From Vibrio cyclitrophicus (GTDB lineage Bacteria > Pseudomonadota > Gammaproteobacteria > Enterobacterales > Vibrionaceae): a DNA stretch of 64,000 nt. The notes beneath the pieces were generated by a model. That model was not told the DNA's origin. It did not search any database and saw nothing but the letters and a program-made list of their open reading frames with translations. The stretch spans positions 1,922,001 to 1,986,000 of the forward strand of contig CP065366.1 in NCBI GenBank assembly GCA_023206055.1, in the 5' to 3' direction. The position numbers and the translations under genes were made by a program. Shown here piece by piece: positions 43,429 through 52,111 of this stretch; positions within the stretch are counted from its first letter, which is position 1; the number at the start of each line of letters is the position of its first letter.

Positions 43429-46072
43429 CCAATCACAAACATCATATTCACCAGAAGTAAGGAAAAACAAAGGCATCTCACCTTTGTGGATCCTGCCAAT
43501 ATTAACCGTCGCATTAGCCGGTTGGTTGGTCATGAAATCGATACACGATGCTGGGCAGCGTGTGCAGATATACTTCTCAGATGCCGCAGGTTTAGTCGCA
43601 GGTCGAACAACGATTCGTTACCAAGGCTTAGAGGTGGGTATGGTGCGCGACATCACTTTGTCCAAAGATCTATCCAGCATCTATGTCGATGCTGACATCT
43701 ACCCAGAAGCGAAAAAGCTACTCTCAAAAGGCACTCGTTTCTGGCTAGTAAAGCCGACAGCAAGTTTGTCTGGCATCTCAGGATTAGACGCACTTGTTTC
43801 AGGTAACTATATTGCTATCCACCCGAGTGAAACCAAAGAAGACCCAGAAACCGTTTTCCAAGCCTTAGAATCATCCCCTTCTGACTTACTGGCTTCTGAA
43901 GGTTTGAATATTTCACTGACGACCAAAGATCTGGGCGGCGTGTCTGTTGGTTCTCAAATCGTTTACCGTAAAATCCCAATTGGTGAGGTTTACAACTACC
44001 AGTTAAACGACAATGCGAAATCCGTTACGATTCAAGCGTCAATTAAAGATGAATACAGCCATATCATCACCGACCAAAGCCGTTTTTGGAATGTCAGTGG
44101 TTTAGGTGCCAGTATTGGTTTTTCTGGTGTTGATGTTCGTTTAGAGAGCCTAAGTGCATTGCTTGGCGGTTCAATTGCGGTCGACTCTCCGGGAGAAGGC
44201 CAACCCGTCGAGATGAATACCAAGTTCAAACTCTACCCAGATCTGAAAACAGCAGGTCGTGGTATCTCTATCAAGATCGCCGTACCCGATGACAACAAGA
44301 TCAGCGCAACAGGCGCACCAATCATGTATCGTGGCATTGAAATCGGTCAAATCACTGACTTATCGCTAAGTGAAGGGCGTGAAAACGTGGTCGCATCTGC
44401 CGCTATTCAACCAGCATTCAGTGATTTTTTAAACAGCGGCAGTAAATTCGTTCTAGAAGAGGCTGAACTGTCGCTTACTGGCATGAAAAACATTGCCAAC
44501 TTAGTGACAGGTAACTTTTTAACCTTGGTACCGGGCGAAGGTGAAAAAGCACGTCGATTTACTGCGATCCGCAAAAATGAATTCAGTCAGGAACAAGAGA
44601 AATCCGTGGCGATTCGCTTAACGTCGAACAATTCGTTCGGGTTAGATGTCGGCACACAACTGCTCTACAAAGGCATTGCCGTTGGTTCTATCATCCAAGT
44701 GGGTTTAGTCGATGGTGTTGGCTCTGGCTCCGATAAGCACGAAGTGTTCATGGATGCGCTTATCGACAACGAGTACGCGCACCTTATCAAAAGTCACAAC
44801 CGTTTCTTCGTGACAGGCAGTGCGACCGCAGAACTTACCGAATCAGGCTTGAGTGTTACGGTCCCACCTGCAAAACAGCTTCTTACAGGCTCGATTAGCT
44901 TTGTCAGTGAAGGTAAATCTGAAGCAAGAACGGACTATCAACTTTTCCAAAGTAAATCGTTAGCAGAAATCGCTAAGTTTAATCAGTCTGGTTCAAAGAC
45001 ACTTTCTTTGTTTGCGAGTGAGTTACCTTCAATCTCTAAAGGCAGTCCACTCCTCTACCGCAACCTACAAGTGGGTAGTATTTCTGATTTTCAGCTTGCA
45101 GACGGTGGCGTAAGAATCAAAGTCACGATCGAAAATCGTTACACGCACTTACTCAACAAGCACACTGTTTTTTGGAACCGTTCAGGCGTTGAGGTTGATG
45201 CGTCGTTATCGGGTATCAGCATTAAAGCAGCACCAGTTAAAACTCTTATTCAAGGCGGTATTGCTTTTGACTCTCTGCCGGGAATCGACAACAAACTTGG
45301 CGATGTGTGGAAGCTTTACAAAGATTCGAAATCCGCTCGAAAATTTGGCCGCGCGATTACTATCACCTCTTCTGGCGATCAAGAAGTCAGCAAAGGCATG
45401 GCGATCAAATATCAAGGTGTCACGGTTGGTGAGGTTACTTTGGTGATTCCGAACTTCAACAAGGGCGGTATTGAAATTACTGCGCGTATTTTACCTGAGT
45501 ACGTCAACAAGATTGCTGTGGCGAACAGTCACTTCTGGTTGACAGAGCCTGAGATCGGCCTTAACGGCATAAAAAACGTCTCTGCGCTGCTCTCTAAGCA
45601 CATTAACGTAGATCCGGGCAAAGGTGATAGAAACACGAAATTTGAGCTTAGCAAGGGACCCGTGCAGCCAGAAGGCAAGATATTCCAACTGCAAAGCGAA
45701 ACGCGAGGTTCAGTGTCTGAAGGCACGCCTATCCTATTCCGTGAACTAGAAATCGGCAGTGTTATCGATGTTCAGTTGGGTGAGTTTGCTGACCGCATCA
45801 TATCTACCATTCAAATAGAACCTGACTACGCGTACCTAATCCGCGCAAACACTGTGTTCTGGAACGTGTCGGGCGTCGATGTCTCTATCGGCCTGTCTGG
45901 CGCAAACATCAAAGCCGGAACGGTAGACAGCTTGTTAAGAGGTGGTATTACGTTCTCAACACCACCGACGAATGAACTTCAACCAGTCGCAAGCGAAGAT
46001 CAGTCTTTCTATCTCTATCCTCAAGCCGAAGCTGAGTGGAAATCATGGAGGACTGCGATTCCTCGTCCATAG
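43415..46072 (+). CDS. yebT: MCE-type lipid transport protein LetB (YebT)
   Basis: 885 residues, as E. coli LetB (877). One N-terminal membrane helix (about 20-40), then seven MCE domains, each beginning with a pattern like VSVGSQIVYRKIPIG or SEGTPILFRELEIG (about 50, 165, 280, 400, 530, 650 and 765). LetB forms a stack of seven rings making a lipid tunnel through the periplasm. It overlaps yebS by 14 bp and is followed by a strong terminator and rsmF. Confidence 0.95.
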   Translation: MNNDNQSQTSYSPEVRKNKGISPLWILPILTVALAGWLVMKSIHDAGQRVQIYFSDAAGLVAGRTTIRYQGLEVGMVRDITLSKDLSSIYVDADIYPEAKKLLSKGTRFWLVKPTASLSGISGLDALVSGNYIAIHPSETKEDPETVFQALESSPSDLLASEGLNISLTTKDLGGVSVGSQIVYRKIPIGEVYNYQLNDNAKSVTIQASIKDEYSHIITDQSRFWNVSGLGASIGFSGVDVRLESLSALLGGSIAVDSPGEGQPVEMNTKFKLYPDLKTAGRGISIKIAVPDDNKISATGAPIMYRGIEIGQITDLSLSEGRENVVASAAIQPAFSDFLNSGSKFVLEEAELSLTGMKNIANLVTGNFLTLVPGEGEKARRFTAIRKNEFSQEQEKSVAIRLTSNNSFGLDVGTQLLYKGIAVGSIIQVGLVDGVGSGSDKHEVFMDALIDNEYAHLIKSHNRFFVTGSATAELTESGLSVTVPPAKQLLTGSISFVSEGKSEARTDYQLFQSKSLAEIAKFNQSGSKTLSLFASELPSISKGSPLLYRNLQVGSISDFQLADGGVRIKVTIENRYTHLLNKHTVFWNRSGVEVDASLSGISIKAAPVKTLIQGGIAFDSLPGIDNKLGDVWKLYKDSKSARKFGRAITITSSGDQEVSKGMAIKYQGVTVGEVTLVIPNFNKGGIEITARILPEYVNKIAVANSHFWLTEPEIGLNGIKNVSALLSKHINVDPGKGDRNTKFELSKGPVQPEGKIFQLQSETRGSVSEGTPILFRELEIGSVIDVQLGEFADRIISTIQIEPDYAYLIRANTVFWNVSGVDVSIGLSGANIKAGTVDSLLRGGITFSTPPTNELQPVASEDQSFYLYPQAEAEWKSWRTAIPRP

Positions 46073-46131
46073 AGTGAATCCCCTGACGCTCCTTGCGATT
46101 AATAAAGCTTAAACAAGATTAATTCTTCATC

Positions 46132-46160
46132 AAAATGCAGCCAATAGGCTGCATTTTTGT
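46132..46160 (+). terminator. yebT terminator
   Basis: Eleven-base stem AAAATGCAGCC / GGCTGCATTTT with a 4-base loop, then TTGTTGTTT. Lies 60 bp after yebT and before rsmF. Confidence 0.88.
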
Positions 46161-46240
46161 TGTTTGCTTTAAATAGGGTTTAGGACGGCTTCATTTTGCT
46201 TTAAACTCCCCGCATTAATGCAATAAATCGAGATACTCTT

Positions 46241-47662
46241 TTGCACGCTAACGTATATATTCCTGAAGAATTCCTAACGCACATCGAAGCAATCATGCCT
46301 AGTCATCTAGATATGGCTTCTTTTGTCGCGTCATGCCAAAAACCACTTCGTAAAAGTATTCGAGTCAACACATTGAAAATCAGTGTTGAAGACTTCCTAG
46401 TACGAGCAAAAGAGAAAGGCTGGGAACTGGAACCTGTACCTTGGTGCGAAACGGGCTTTTGGATTACAGCTGATGAAAGTGAAGCGCCACTAGGCAATAC
46501 GGCAGAACACATGTCTGGTCTTTTCTACATCCAAGAAGCCAGCTCTATGATGCCCCCCTCGGCACTTTTCCAAGGCGAAGCTGATTACCAAGCGGTGTTA
46601 GACACTGCGGCTGCACCCGGTTCTAAAACAACGCAAATCGCTGCGCTAATGAATAATCGCGGTGTACTGGTTGCCAATGAGTACGCAGCAAGCCGTGTAA
46701 AGGTCCTTCATGCTAACATCGAACGTTGTGGTGTTCGTAATGCCGCTCTAAGTAACTTTGACGGTCGAGTTTTCGGTGGTTGGTTACCAGAACAGTTTGA
46801 TGCTGTGTTGCTAGACGCGCCCTGCTCTGGCGAAGGTACCATTCGTAAAGACGCTGATGCGATGAAGAACTGGACGTATCAATCTGTGGTCGATATTGCC
46901 GACACGCAAAAAGATCTGATTGAAAGTGCATTCCATGCTCTTAAACCTAATGGTGTGTTGGTTTACTCAACGTGCACGCTTAGCACCGAAGAGAATCAAC
47001 AAGTGTGTCATCACCTAAAAGAAACCTTTGGTGATGCGGTTGAGTTTGAATCTCTTGAATCACTATTCGACAACGCAAAAGCAACCACGACTGAAGAAGG
47101 CTTTCTACACATCTTCCCTCAAGTTTATGACTCAGAAGGTTTCTTTGTTGCGCGTATTCGTAAATTAGCGTCAGTTACTCCACCAGAAGTTAAAAAGCGC
47201 ATGGGTAAATTCCCATTTGAAAAAGCATCAAAGAAAACTCAGCAAGAAGTCGCTGAACAACTGATGAGTACTCTCGATATCGAATTTCCAAGCGATACTC
47301 AAGTTTGGATTCGCGACAAAGACGTTTGGCTATTCCCAGAAGCGCTAGAGCCGATGATCGGTGAATTCCGTTTCTCTCGCATGGGAATCAAGATCGCAGA
47401 AACCCATAAAAAAGGTTACCGCTGGCAGCACCAAGTAGCGACAACGCTTGCAACAGGTAATGAAGCTAATGTTGTCGAGCTAAGTATTGAAGATGCTCGT
47501 GAATGGTTCATGGGACGCGATGTTCGCCCTGAAGGCTTGTCTGGCAAAGGTGAAGTATTAGTGAAGTACAATGGTGCAATCATCGGCCTTGGTAAGTGGG
47601 TTGGCAACCGAGTGAAGAATGGTTTACCACGCGAACTAGTGCGCGATAAGAACCTATTCTAA
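46241..47662 (+). CDS. rsmF: 16S rRNA m5C1407 methyltransferase RsmF
   Basis: 473 residues, as E. coli RsmF (479). SAM domain with DTAAAPGSKTTQIA, the catalytic Cys blocks DAPCSGEGTIRKD and VYSTCTL, and a C-terminal PUA-like domain (about 380-473). It starts at TTG (46241): no ATG fits the start HANVYIPEEFL, and an upstream CGAG gives only a weak ribosome-binding site. Follows yebT as in E. coli. Confidence 0.93.
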   Translation: MHANVYIPEEFLTHIEAIMPSHLDMASFVASCQKPLRKSIRVNTLKISVEDFLVRAKEKGWELEPVPWCETGFWITADESEAPLGNTAEHMSGLFYIQEASSMMPPSALFQGEADYQAVLDTAAAPGSKTTQIAALMNNRGVLVANEYAASRVKVLHANIERCGVRNAALSNFDGRVFGGWLPEQFDAVLLDAPCSGEGTIRKDADAMKNWTYQSVVDIADTQKDLIESAFHALKPNGVLVYSTCTLSTEENQQVCHHLKETFGDAVEFESLESLFDNAKATTTEEGFLHIFPQVYDSEGFFVARIRKLASVTPPEVKKRMGKFPFEKASKKTQQEVAEQLMSTLDIEFPSDTQVWIRDKDVWLFPEALEPMIGEFRFSRMGIKIAETHKKGYRWQHQVATTLATGNEANVVELSIEDAREWFMGRDVRPEGLSGKGEVLVKYNGAIIGLGKWVGNRVKNGLPRELVRDKNLF

Positions 47663-47694
47663 ATAGCTTTCGCACTGAATACACCTTGATAAAC

Positions 47695-47730
47695 AAAAAG
47701 CCCAAACAACGTTAATTGTTTGGGCTTTTT
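47695..47730. terminator. rsmF terminator
   Basis: Very strong 15-base stem (AAAAAGCCCAAACAA / TTGTTTGGGCTTTTT) with a 6-base loop and T-runs on both strands. Confidence 0.93.
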
Positions 47731-47849
47731 CTATTCTATCGACCATGTAACTCAGTGTGCGAGCGCTTGTAAATCAACAGCTAATTATATAAATATCAAT
47801 TCAAGTCACTATTTCCAAAAAGAAAAATAGCACTTCAGGGAATCTAAAC

Positions 47850-47945
47850 TAGACTTCAATCTAATAGTCAAAAGATTAAACGATTAGCGTAGGCTCTTCG
47901 GAGCCCTTTCCCCTAGCCCAAACAGGAAGGTTTGGGCTTTTTTTT
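47850..47945 (+). ncRNA. Candidate small RNA ending in an orphan terminator
   Basis: On the plus strand a GGCTC-TTCG-GAGCC hairpin (47892-47905) is followed by CCTTTCCCCT and then an intrinsic terminator: stem AGCCCAAAC / GTTTGGGCT (47915-47938), loop AGGAAG and eight T (47938-47945). rsmF is already terminated at 47730 and cvfB is on the other strand, so no gene explains it. The 5' end is not determined (47850 is a guess). The C-rich single strand could pair with ribosome-binding sites; the loop AGGA resembles a CsrA site. No known family recognised. Confidence 0.6.
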
Positions 47946-47960
47946 GACCGAGAGAACCGC

Positions 47961-48800
47961 TTATTTAACTAAGCTGATACCTTCTTTATCGATAGTGATC
48001 TTGCCAGATTTGTACAAACCACCAATTGTCTTTTTGAACGTACCTTTGCTGGTTCTGAATGCACAGAAAATAGCTTCAGGAGAAGACTTATCATTCAAAG
48101 GCAGGTAACCGCCTTTCTTCTCAAGCAGGTCAAGAACCTTAGTGCTTAGGTCATCCATCTTAGCTACGCCAATTTTCTGAAGAGATAAATCAATCTTACC
48201 GTCTTCTTCACGAACGTTTTTAATGTAGCCTTTCAGTGTTTTGCCAATGAACAGCTTACCGATGATGTCAGATGGGAAAATCATACCCCAGTGTTCACCG
48301 TTCACAATCGCTTTGTAACCCAGTTGGCTTCTCTCTGCGATAATGAGATCGACTTGCTCATTTTGCTTATAAGTTGCTGGCGTGTTGTCTAACCATTTAT
48401 TGAACTTCGTTGTACCAACGATACGGCTCGATGCTTTATCGATATACACATATACTAAAATTGACTGGCCTTCGTTTAAACGGCCGCGCTGCTCGCTGAA
48501 AGGAACAAGAAGGTCTTTACCTTTTACGCCCCAACTCATGAATGCACCAGTGCTGTTAACACCTTCAACCGTCATCAAACCAAACTGGCCTACTTGAGCA
48601 ATTGGTTTTTCAGTGGTTGCAGCGATCTGGTTGTCAGAATCAATGTATAAGAAAACATCTAGCTTTTGACCAATTTCAACACCTTCAGGAGTAAATCGTT
48701 TCGGCAGCAACACGGTTCCATAGTCGCTCGCGTCAAGGAATACACCGAAGTCTGCTTGTTTTACTACTTCTAAGTTGTTTATTTGACCAATATTAATCAT
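47961..48800 (-). CDS. CvfB/YitL family S1 RNA-binding protein
   Basis: 279 residues beginning MINIGQINNLEVV. Three or more OB-fold S1-like segments (GVFLDASDYGTVLLPKRFTPEG, GAFMSWGVKGKDLLVPFSEQ and GYKAIVNGEHWGMIFPSD), then a winged-helix end (about 215-279). Known from CvfB of Staphylococcus, which affects virulence gene expression via RNA. The frame can start earlier at 48869, but family start and lack of an upstream ribosome site favour 48800. No terminator is seen directly behind it. Confidence 0.88.
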   Translation of the reverse strand: MINIGQINNLEVVKQADFGVFLDASDYGTVLLPKRFTPEGVEIGQKLDVFLYIDSDNQIAATTEKPIAQVGQFGLMTVEGVNSTGAFMSWGVKGKDLLVPFSEQRGRLNEGQSILVYVYIDKASSRIVGTTKFNKWLDNTPATYKQNEQVDLIIAERSQLGYKAIVNGEHWGMIFPSDIIGKLFIGKTLKGYIKNVREEDGKIDLSLQKIGVAKMDDLSTKVLDLLEKKGGYLPLNDKSSPEAIFCAFRTSKGTFKKTIGGLYKSGKITIDKEGISLVK

Positions 48801-48897
48801 CAAGATTGTCTCTACTTTAAATTTGGCGGAGATTATACGTGATCTCTGATATGCTTTCGCTAGTTTCATTCATATTTTTATATTCTAGGAGACATCG

Positions 48898-50253
48898 TTG
48901 ATCACCGTTGATAAACAAGATGCGATAACACTTAAAATTAACCATGCGATGGCTAAGACAAAAAAGCTCGACATGGACGTTTATCTATTCATTCCCGGTG
49001 AACTTGGACTGACTCCTGAAGTACTTTCTGAAAGTGCCTTTTTCTACAGCTCAATCACTCAAAAACGTGCCTACTACAGTAACAAGACACTTTTACCTTT
49101 GGTGCACAGTCGCTTAGCTAAGCGTGGACGATTGTCGATTACGCAATATCGTGTCAGTTTGAGTTTGTTCGCCTACCAATATGTTATCGCGTTAGATAAA
49201 GCGGTAAGTAGCCTGAATAAGAATGATAGTGACGACGTAACGGCTGATGAAGTAGATGAAGTAATTGAACTGGCTTTAGACATCCTCAAGAAACTTCGTC
49301 GTAGTATTCCCTATGAAGAGAACCTCAAACGCTACTACGCAAACATTGATAACTACCTTTCATGGTACACAGAGCAAAAGTTCCTATCGCTGGTATCTCA
49401 TATGCCGCGTGGCAGCGAGTACTCCACAATTAAGGATCGACTCTTAACGCTTTGTGATAAGGAGACCGCACACCGCAAGCTAAACCGCTACAACTCAGCC
49501 AAAGTACGTGAAGACGTCACCCGTCTGAGTAACAAGATGCGACTGCTGCGACGTTTGATTGAACACCCTATCGTGCTTAAAGAAAAGACCACCTCCATGG
49601 GTAAAAACGTGAAACGCGCCGTAAAAGGCATTGCAACAGGTTTGGTGATGGTGGTGGTGACAACGACGGTTATCTTAGCCCGTGACTTCCTTGGAGAAAT
49701 TACCGCGTCCTTCATCGTCGCGATGTCATTCATCTACGCGTTGCGTGAAATCTTTAAAGATGACTTGAGGGACATCCTTTGGCGCTGGCTTCGTAAAGGC
49801 AAACCAAAGTGGAAGCGTCGTTACTATGATCCAACGACCAATAAATCAGTTGGTCATAAACTTGAATGGCTGGATTATGCGAATTTTTCTAAGTTGGCAG
49901 ACCGTATTCAATCGATACGTAAGAAGCGTGTCGTTCAACGTGAAGAGCAAATCCTGCACTATCGTTCGCACACTGAGATGTCGACATCGACGTTCATGAG
50001 TGGTTACGAAGAGACCCGTGAAACGTTATCCATTAGCCTCCGAGCGCTGACACGATTGATGGATAAGGGATCAAATAAGGTGTATCGCTTGAATGAAGGG
50101 CAAGTTAGCCGTGAATCAGTAGAAAAGCGTCACTTGCTCAACCTGATCATTAAAGAGAACAATCACGATAACGAACCGACCTATTACCGTTGGAAAATCG
50201 TAATGAACCGTTCAAAAATCGTTGATATCGAGCAAATCACTCAAGAATCTTAA
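48898..50253 (+). CDS. Conserved membrane protein, function unknown
   Basis: 451 residues. A soluble, basic N-terminal part (1-235) without named domain, two membrane helices (about 243-262 and 268-288, LVMVVVTTTVILARDF and TASFIVAMSFIYAL), then a charged C-terminal part (about 290-451) with many Arg and Lys. It starts at TTG with AGGAGA 6 bases upstream. Divergent from cvfB with 97 bp between the two starts. I do not recognise it. A matS-like sequence lies inside (49229-49241). Confidence 0.7.
   Translation: MITVDKQDAITLKINHAMAKTKKLDMDVYLFIPGELGLTPEVLSESAFFYSSITQKRAYYSNKTLLPLVHSRLAKRGRLSITQYRVSLSLFAYQYVIALDKAVSSLNKNDSDDVTADEVDEVIELALDILKKLRRSIPYEENLKRYYANIDNYLSWYTEQKFLSLVSHMPRGSEYSTIKDRLLTLCDKETAHRKLNRYNSAKVREDVTRLSNKMRLLRRLIEHPIVLKEKTTSMGKNVKRAVKGIATGLVMVVVTTTVILARDFLGEITASFIVAMSFIYALREIFKDDLRDILWRWLRKGKPKWKRRYYDPTTNKSVGHKLEWLDYANFSKLADRIQSIRKKRVVQREEQILHYRSHTEMSTSTFMSGYEETRETLSISLRALTRLMDKGSNKVYRLNEGQVSRESVEKRHLLNLIIKENNHDNEPTYYRWKIVMNRSKIVDIEQITQES
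49229..49241. other. matS-like site
   Basis: GTGACGACGTAAC agrees with the matS consensus at 12 of 13 positions (C to A at position 11). Confidence 0.4.
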
Positions 50254-50309
50254 CTTTTCTACGGTTTTCGGCACGGTATGTGGCTATTCAATTCACATAC
50301 CGCTCTTCC

Positions 50310-50333
50310 ACTTATTCACTTATTCACTTATTC
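50310..50333. repeat. Three tandem copies of ACTTATTC
   Basis: Eight-base unit three times without change, in the spacer between the unknown membrane protein and the hotdog gene. Possible slippage site. Confidence 0.7.
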
Positions 50334-50354
50334 AAGCTTCCATCTACTTCCAAG

Positions 50355-50840
50355 CTATTTCCTAGACGGGACTTTCTTGATCGAAAGCGTTAGCGTGAAC
50401 TCGGCCATTGGCTCGTCGCCATGCAAAGATGGGCAAGTCGCGATAATGGTTACAGGTTGGTTTACACGCTCCCCGGTAGACATAGTTTCTTCCAGCATAG
50501 TGTTGATCAACTCACCATCGTTACAAGTGAAGTGTACATCGCCTTCTGGACGCTTTAAGAAGTTGCCTGTCACCTCTTTAAATGCCAACGAAATCTTTTC
50601 ACCTTGCTGCTGAGATTTACTCATCGCAAGAAAACCACCTGCGACATCAGCACCTACAGCCAAAACGCCAAAATACATACTATTAAGGTGGTTCTTCGTT
50701 CGTCTTTTGAGAGGGATTTTGACTTCAACATGTTGGTTATCCAGTGCGAGCAACTTTGGTCTGCATAACCAAATCAAAGGCACTTTGAAAAAACCAAACA
50801 TGCTCAAGTAGAAATTAGCTTTTTGTAGAGGGGTCAACAT
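50355..50840 (-). CDS. DUF4442/hotdog-fold thioesterase-like protein
   Basis: 161 residues of a hotdog fold: the helix block NHLNSMYFGVLAVGADVAGGFLAM and the final strands PVTIIATCPS and MAEFTLTLSIKK. DUF4442 members are related to PaaI thioesterases and act on acyl-CoA or aryl-CoA; substrate here unknown. Converges with the membrane protein upstream and is separated from the PEP-synthase-like gene by a terminator. Confidence 0.8.
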   Translation of the reverse strand: MLTPLQKANFYLSMFGFFKVPLIWLCRPKLLALDNQHVEVKIPLKRRTKNHLNSMYFGVLAVGADVAGGFLAMSKSQQQGEKISLAFKEVTGNFLKRPEGDVHFTCNDGELINTMLEETMSTGERVNQPVTIIATCPSLHGDEPMAEFTLTLSIKKVPSRK

Positions 50841-50925
50841 TCGGATTACCTAGCCAAGTTAGTCATCAGACCAGTTAATCGATTAGCGATGAAGATGTCA
50901 AAAAAATGTTACAAAAAAGAGATAT

Positions 50926-50957
50926 CATCGCATAATGATATCTCTTTCATTCTCAAA
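50926..50957 (-). terminator. Terminator after the PEP-synthase-like gene
   Basis: Thirteen-base stem AAAGAGATATCAT / ATGATATCTCTTT with a 6-base loop and a T-run on the minus strand. Confidence 0.88.
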
Positions 50958-51016
50958 GCGTTAGCGCTTCAAGTAAACGGACACGGCAAGTTGATTTACT
51001 AAGACAACAAATCGAT

Positions 51017-51904
51017 TTATGCAGTCACGACCGTTTCTACGCCTTCAAGATCAGCTATGTAACCTTGTAGACGCGGGTAATCCACCAAGCCTTGAGTTAC
51101 TAGCAGCACTGGTTTCTTCGCGTTCAGGGTTGCTTTAACAATCATATCCAACAAGGTAATAACCGCCTCGTTTTGTGGATCAAAAGCGTGTTGCTGAGCT
51201 TCATTGTGTTTATCTACACCTAAAGTGAAAGACGCTAAGCTATCAACGTTTACAACAACACCATCGAAGTAATGCAGTAAGCGTTCGCTCAATAGCACTG
51301 CAGACGGCACATCGCAAGAGAACAGTACTTTCAAACCATTAAGGCCACGTGGTAAGCCTTGCTCTGCAAGCAGGTCAATAATCTTAGCGGCATCGCTTAA
51401 TGCACGAACGTAAGGAACAACCACTTCAACGTTAATACCCTGCTCTCGCAACGCTTTAATTACCTGACATTCTAAAGCGAAAGCCTTGCTGTACTCTGGT
51501 GTCGCGTAACGAGCAACGCCACGAACACCTAGTGCAGGGTTAATCTCTTCAGCTTCACAGTTCCCGCCAAGCAGCGAACGGAAGCCATAGCTGTCAGCAC
51601 TACTTAACGCGATACGAACAGAAGTATGATTTGGCTGCACGGCAGCTTGGATGGCAATCACTAAGGTCGAAACAAAATGCTCATCGACTGTTTTATCGCC
51701 AAGAATCGCATCTAAAGACGTTTTTTCAATATCAGTCAAAGTATCTAAGTGACTCTCGATACTTGGGTGATAAAAGACACGATCCATCACCAATTCTGAT
51801 AATGAAACGTATAAGTGGTTGGAATTATTATTATCGTTGTAAGAAGGCAGCACATCACCTAAGGCAAGTTCTGGGTGCAAAGTGCTTTGATTTTCTTGAG
51901 TCAT
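51017..51904 (-). CDS. Stand-alone PEP-synthase C-terminal domain, probably catalytically dead
   Basis: 295 residues matching the PEP/pyruvate-binding barrel at the C-terminus of PpsA: NPALGVRGVARY, VVPYVRALSD, GLPRGLNGLKVLFSCDVPSA, HYFDGVVVNVDSLASFTLGVDK and FDPQNEAV. The swivelling His domain and ATP-grasp are absent. Key residues changed: the PpsA CEIPSN becomes CDVPSA, NDLTQ becomes DSLAS, and the catalytic Cys of CGQGPSDHP becomes TQGLVDYP. It is next to the aroH-type gene; in E. coli ppsA-ppsR-aroH are neighbours. Could bind PEP as a sensor or partner. No ppsR is here. Confidence 0.75.
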   Translation of the reverse strand: MTQENQSTLHPELALGDVLPSYNDNNNSNHLYVSLSELVMDRVFYHPSIESHLDTLTDIEKTSLDAILGDKTVDEHFVSTLVIAIQAAVQPNHTSVRIALSSADSYGFRSLLGGNCEAEEINPALGVRGVARYATPEYSKAFALECQVIKALREQGINVEVVVPYVRALSDAAKIIDLLAEQGLPRGLNGLKVLFSCDVPSAVLLSERLLHYFDGVVVNVDSLASFTLGVDKHNEAQQHAFDPQNEAVITLLDMIVKATLNAKKPVLLVTQGLVDYPRLQGYIADLEGVETVVTA

Positions 51905-52111
51905 TGCTGCTCCAGCATTTTTATGTTGTGTTCAAACGAAAATACCGATAGCTGCCTGTTAATACAAGTGAAAATCCCTTATTTGACGCTGGCCTGCTGA
52001 TAAAAATAAGAATATTAGCAATAACTGAGATAACTTTGACTCAAGAGAGTTTATTCCTCTGTTCAATTCCGTTATCTTAACCACTTCGCAATAGAATAAA
52101 AAAGCTATCAC

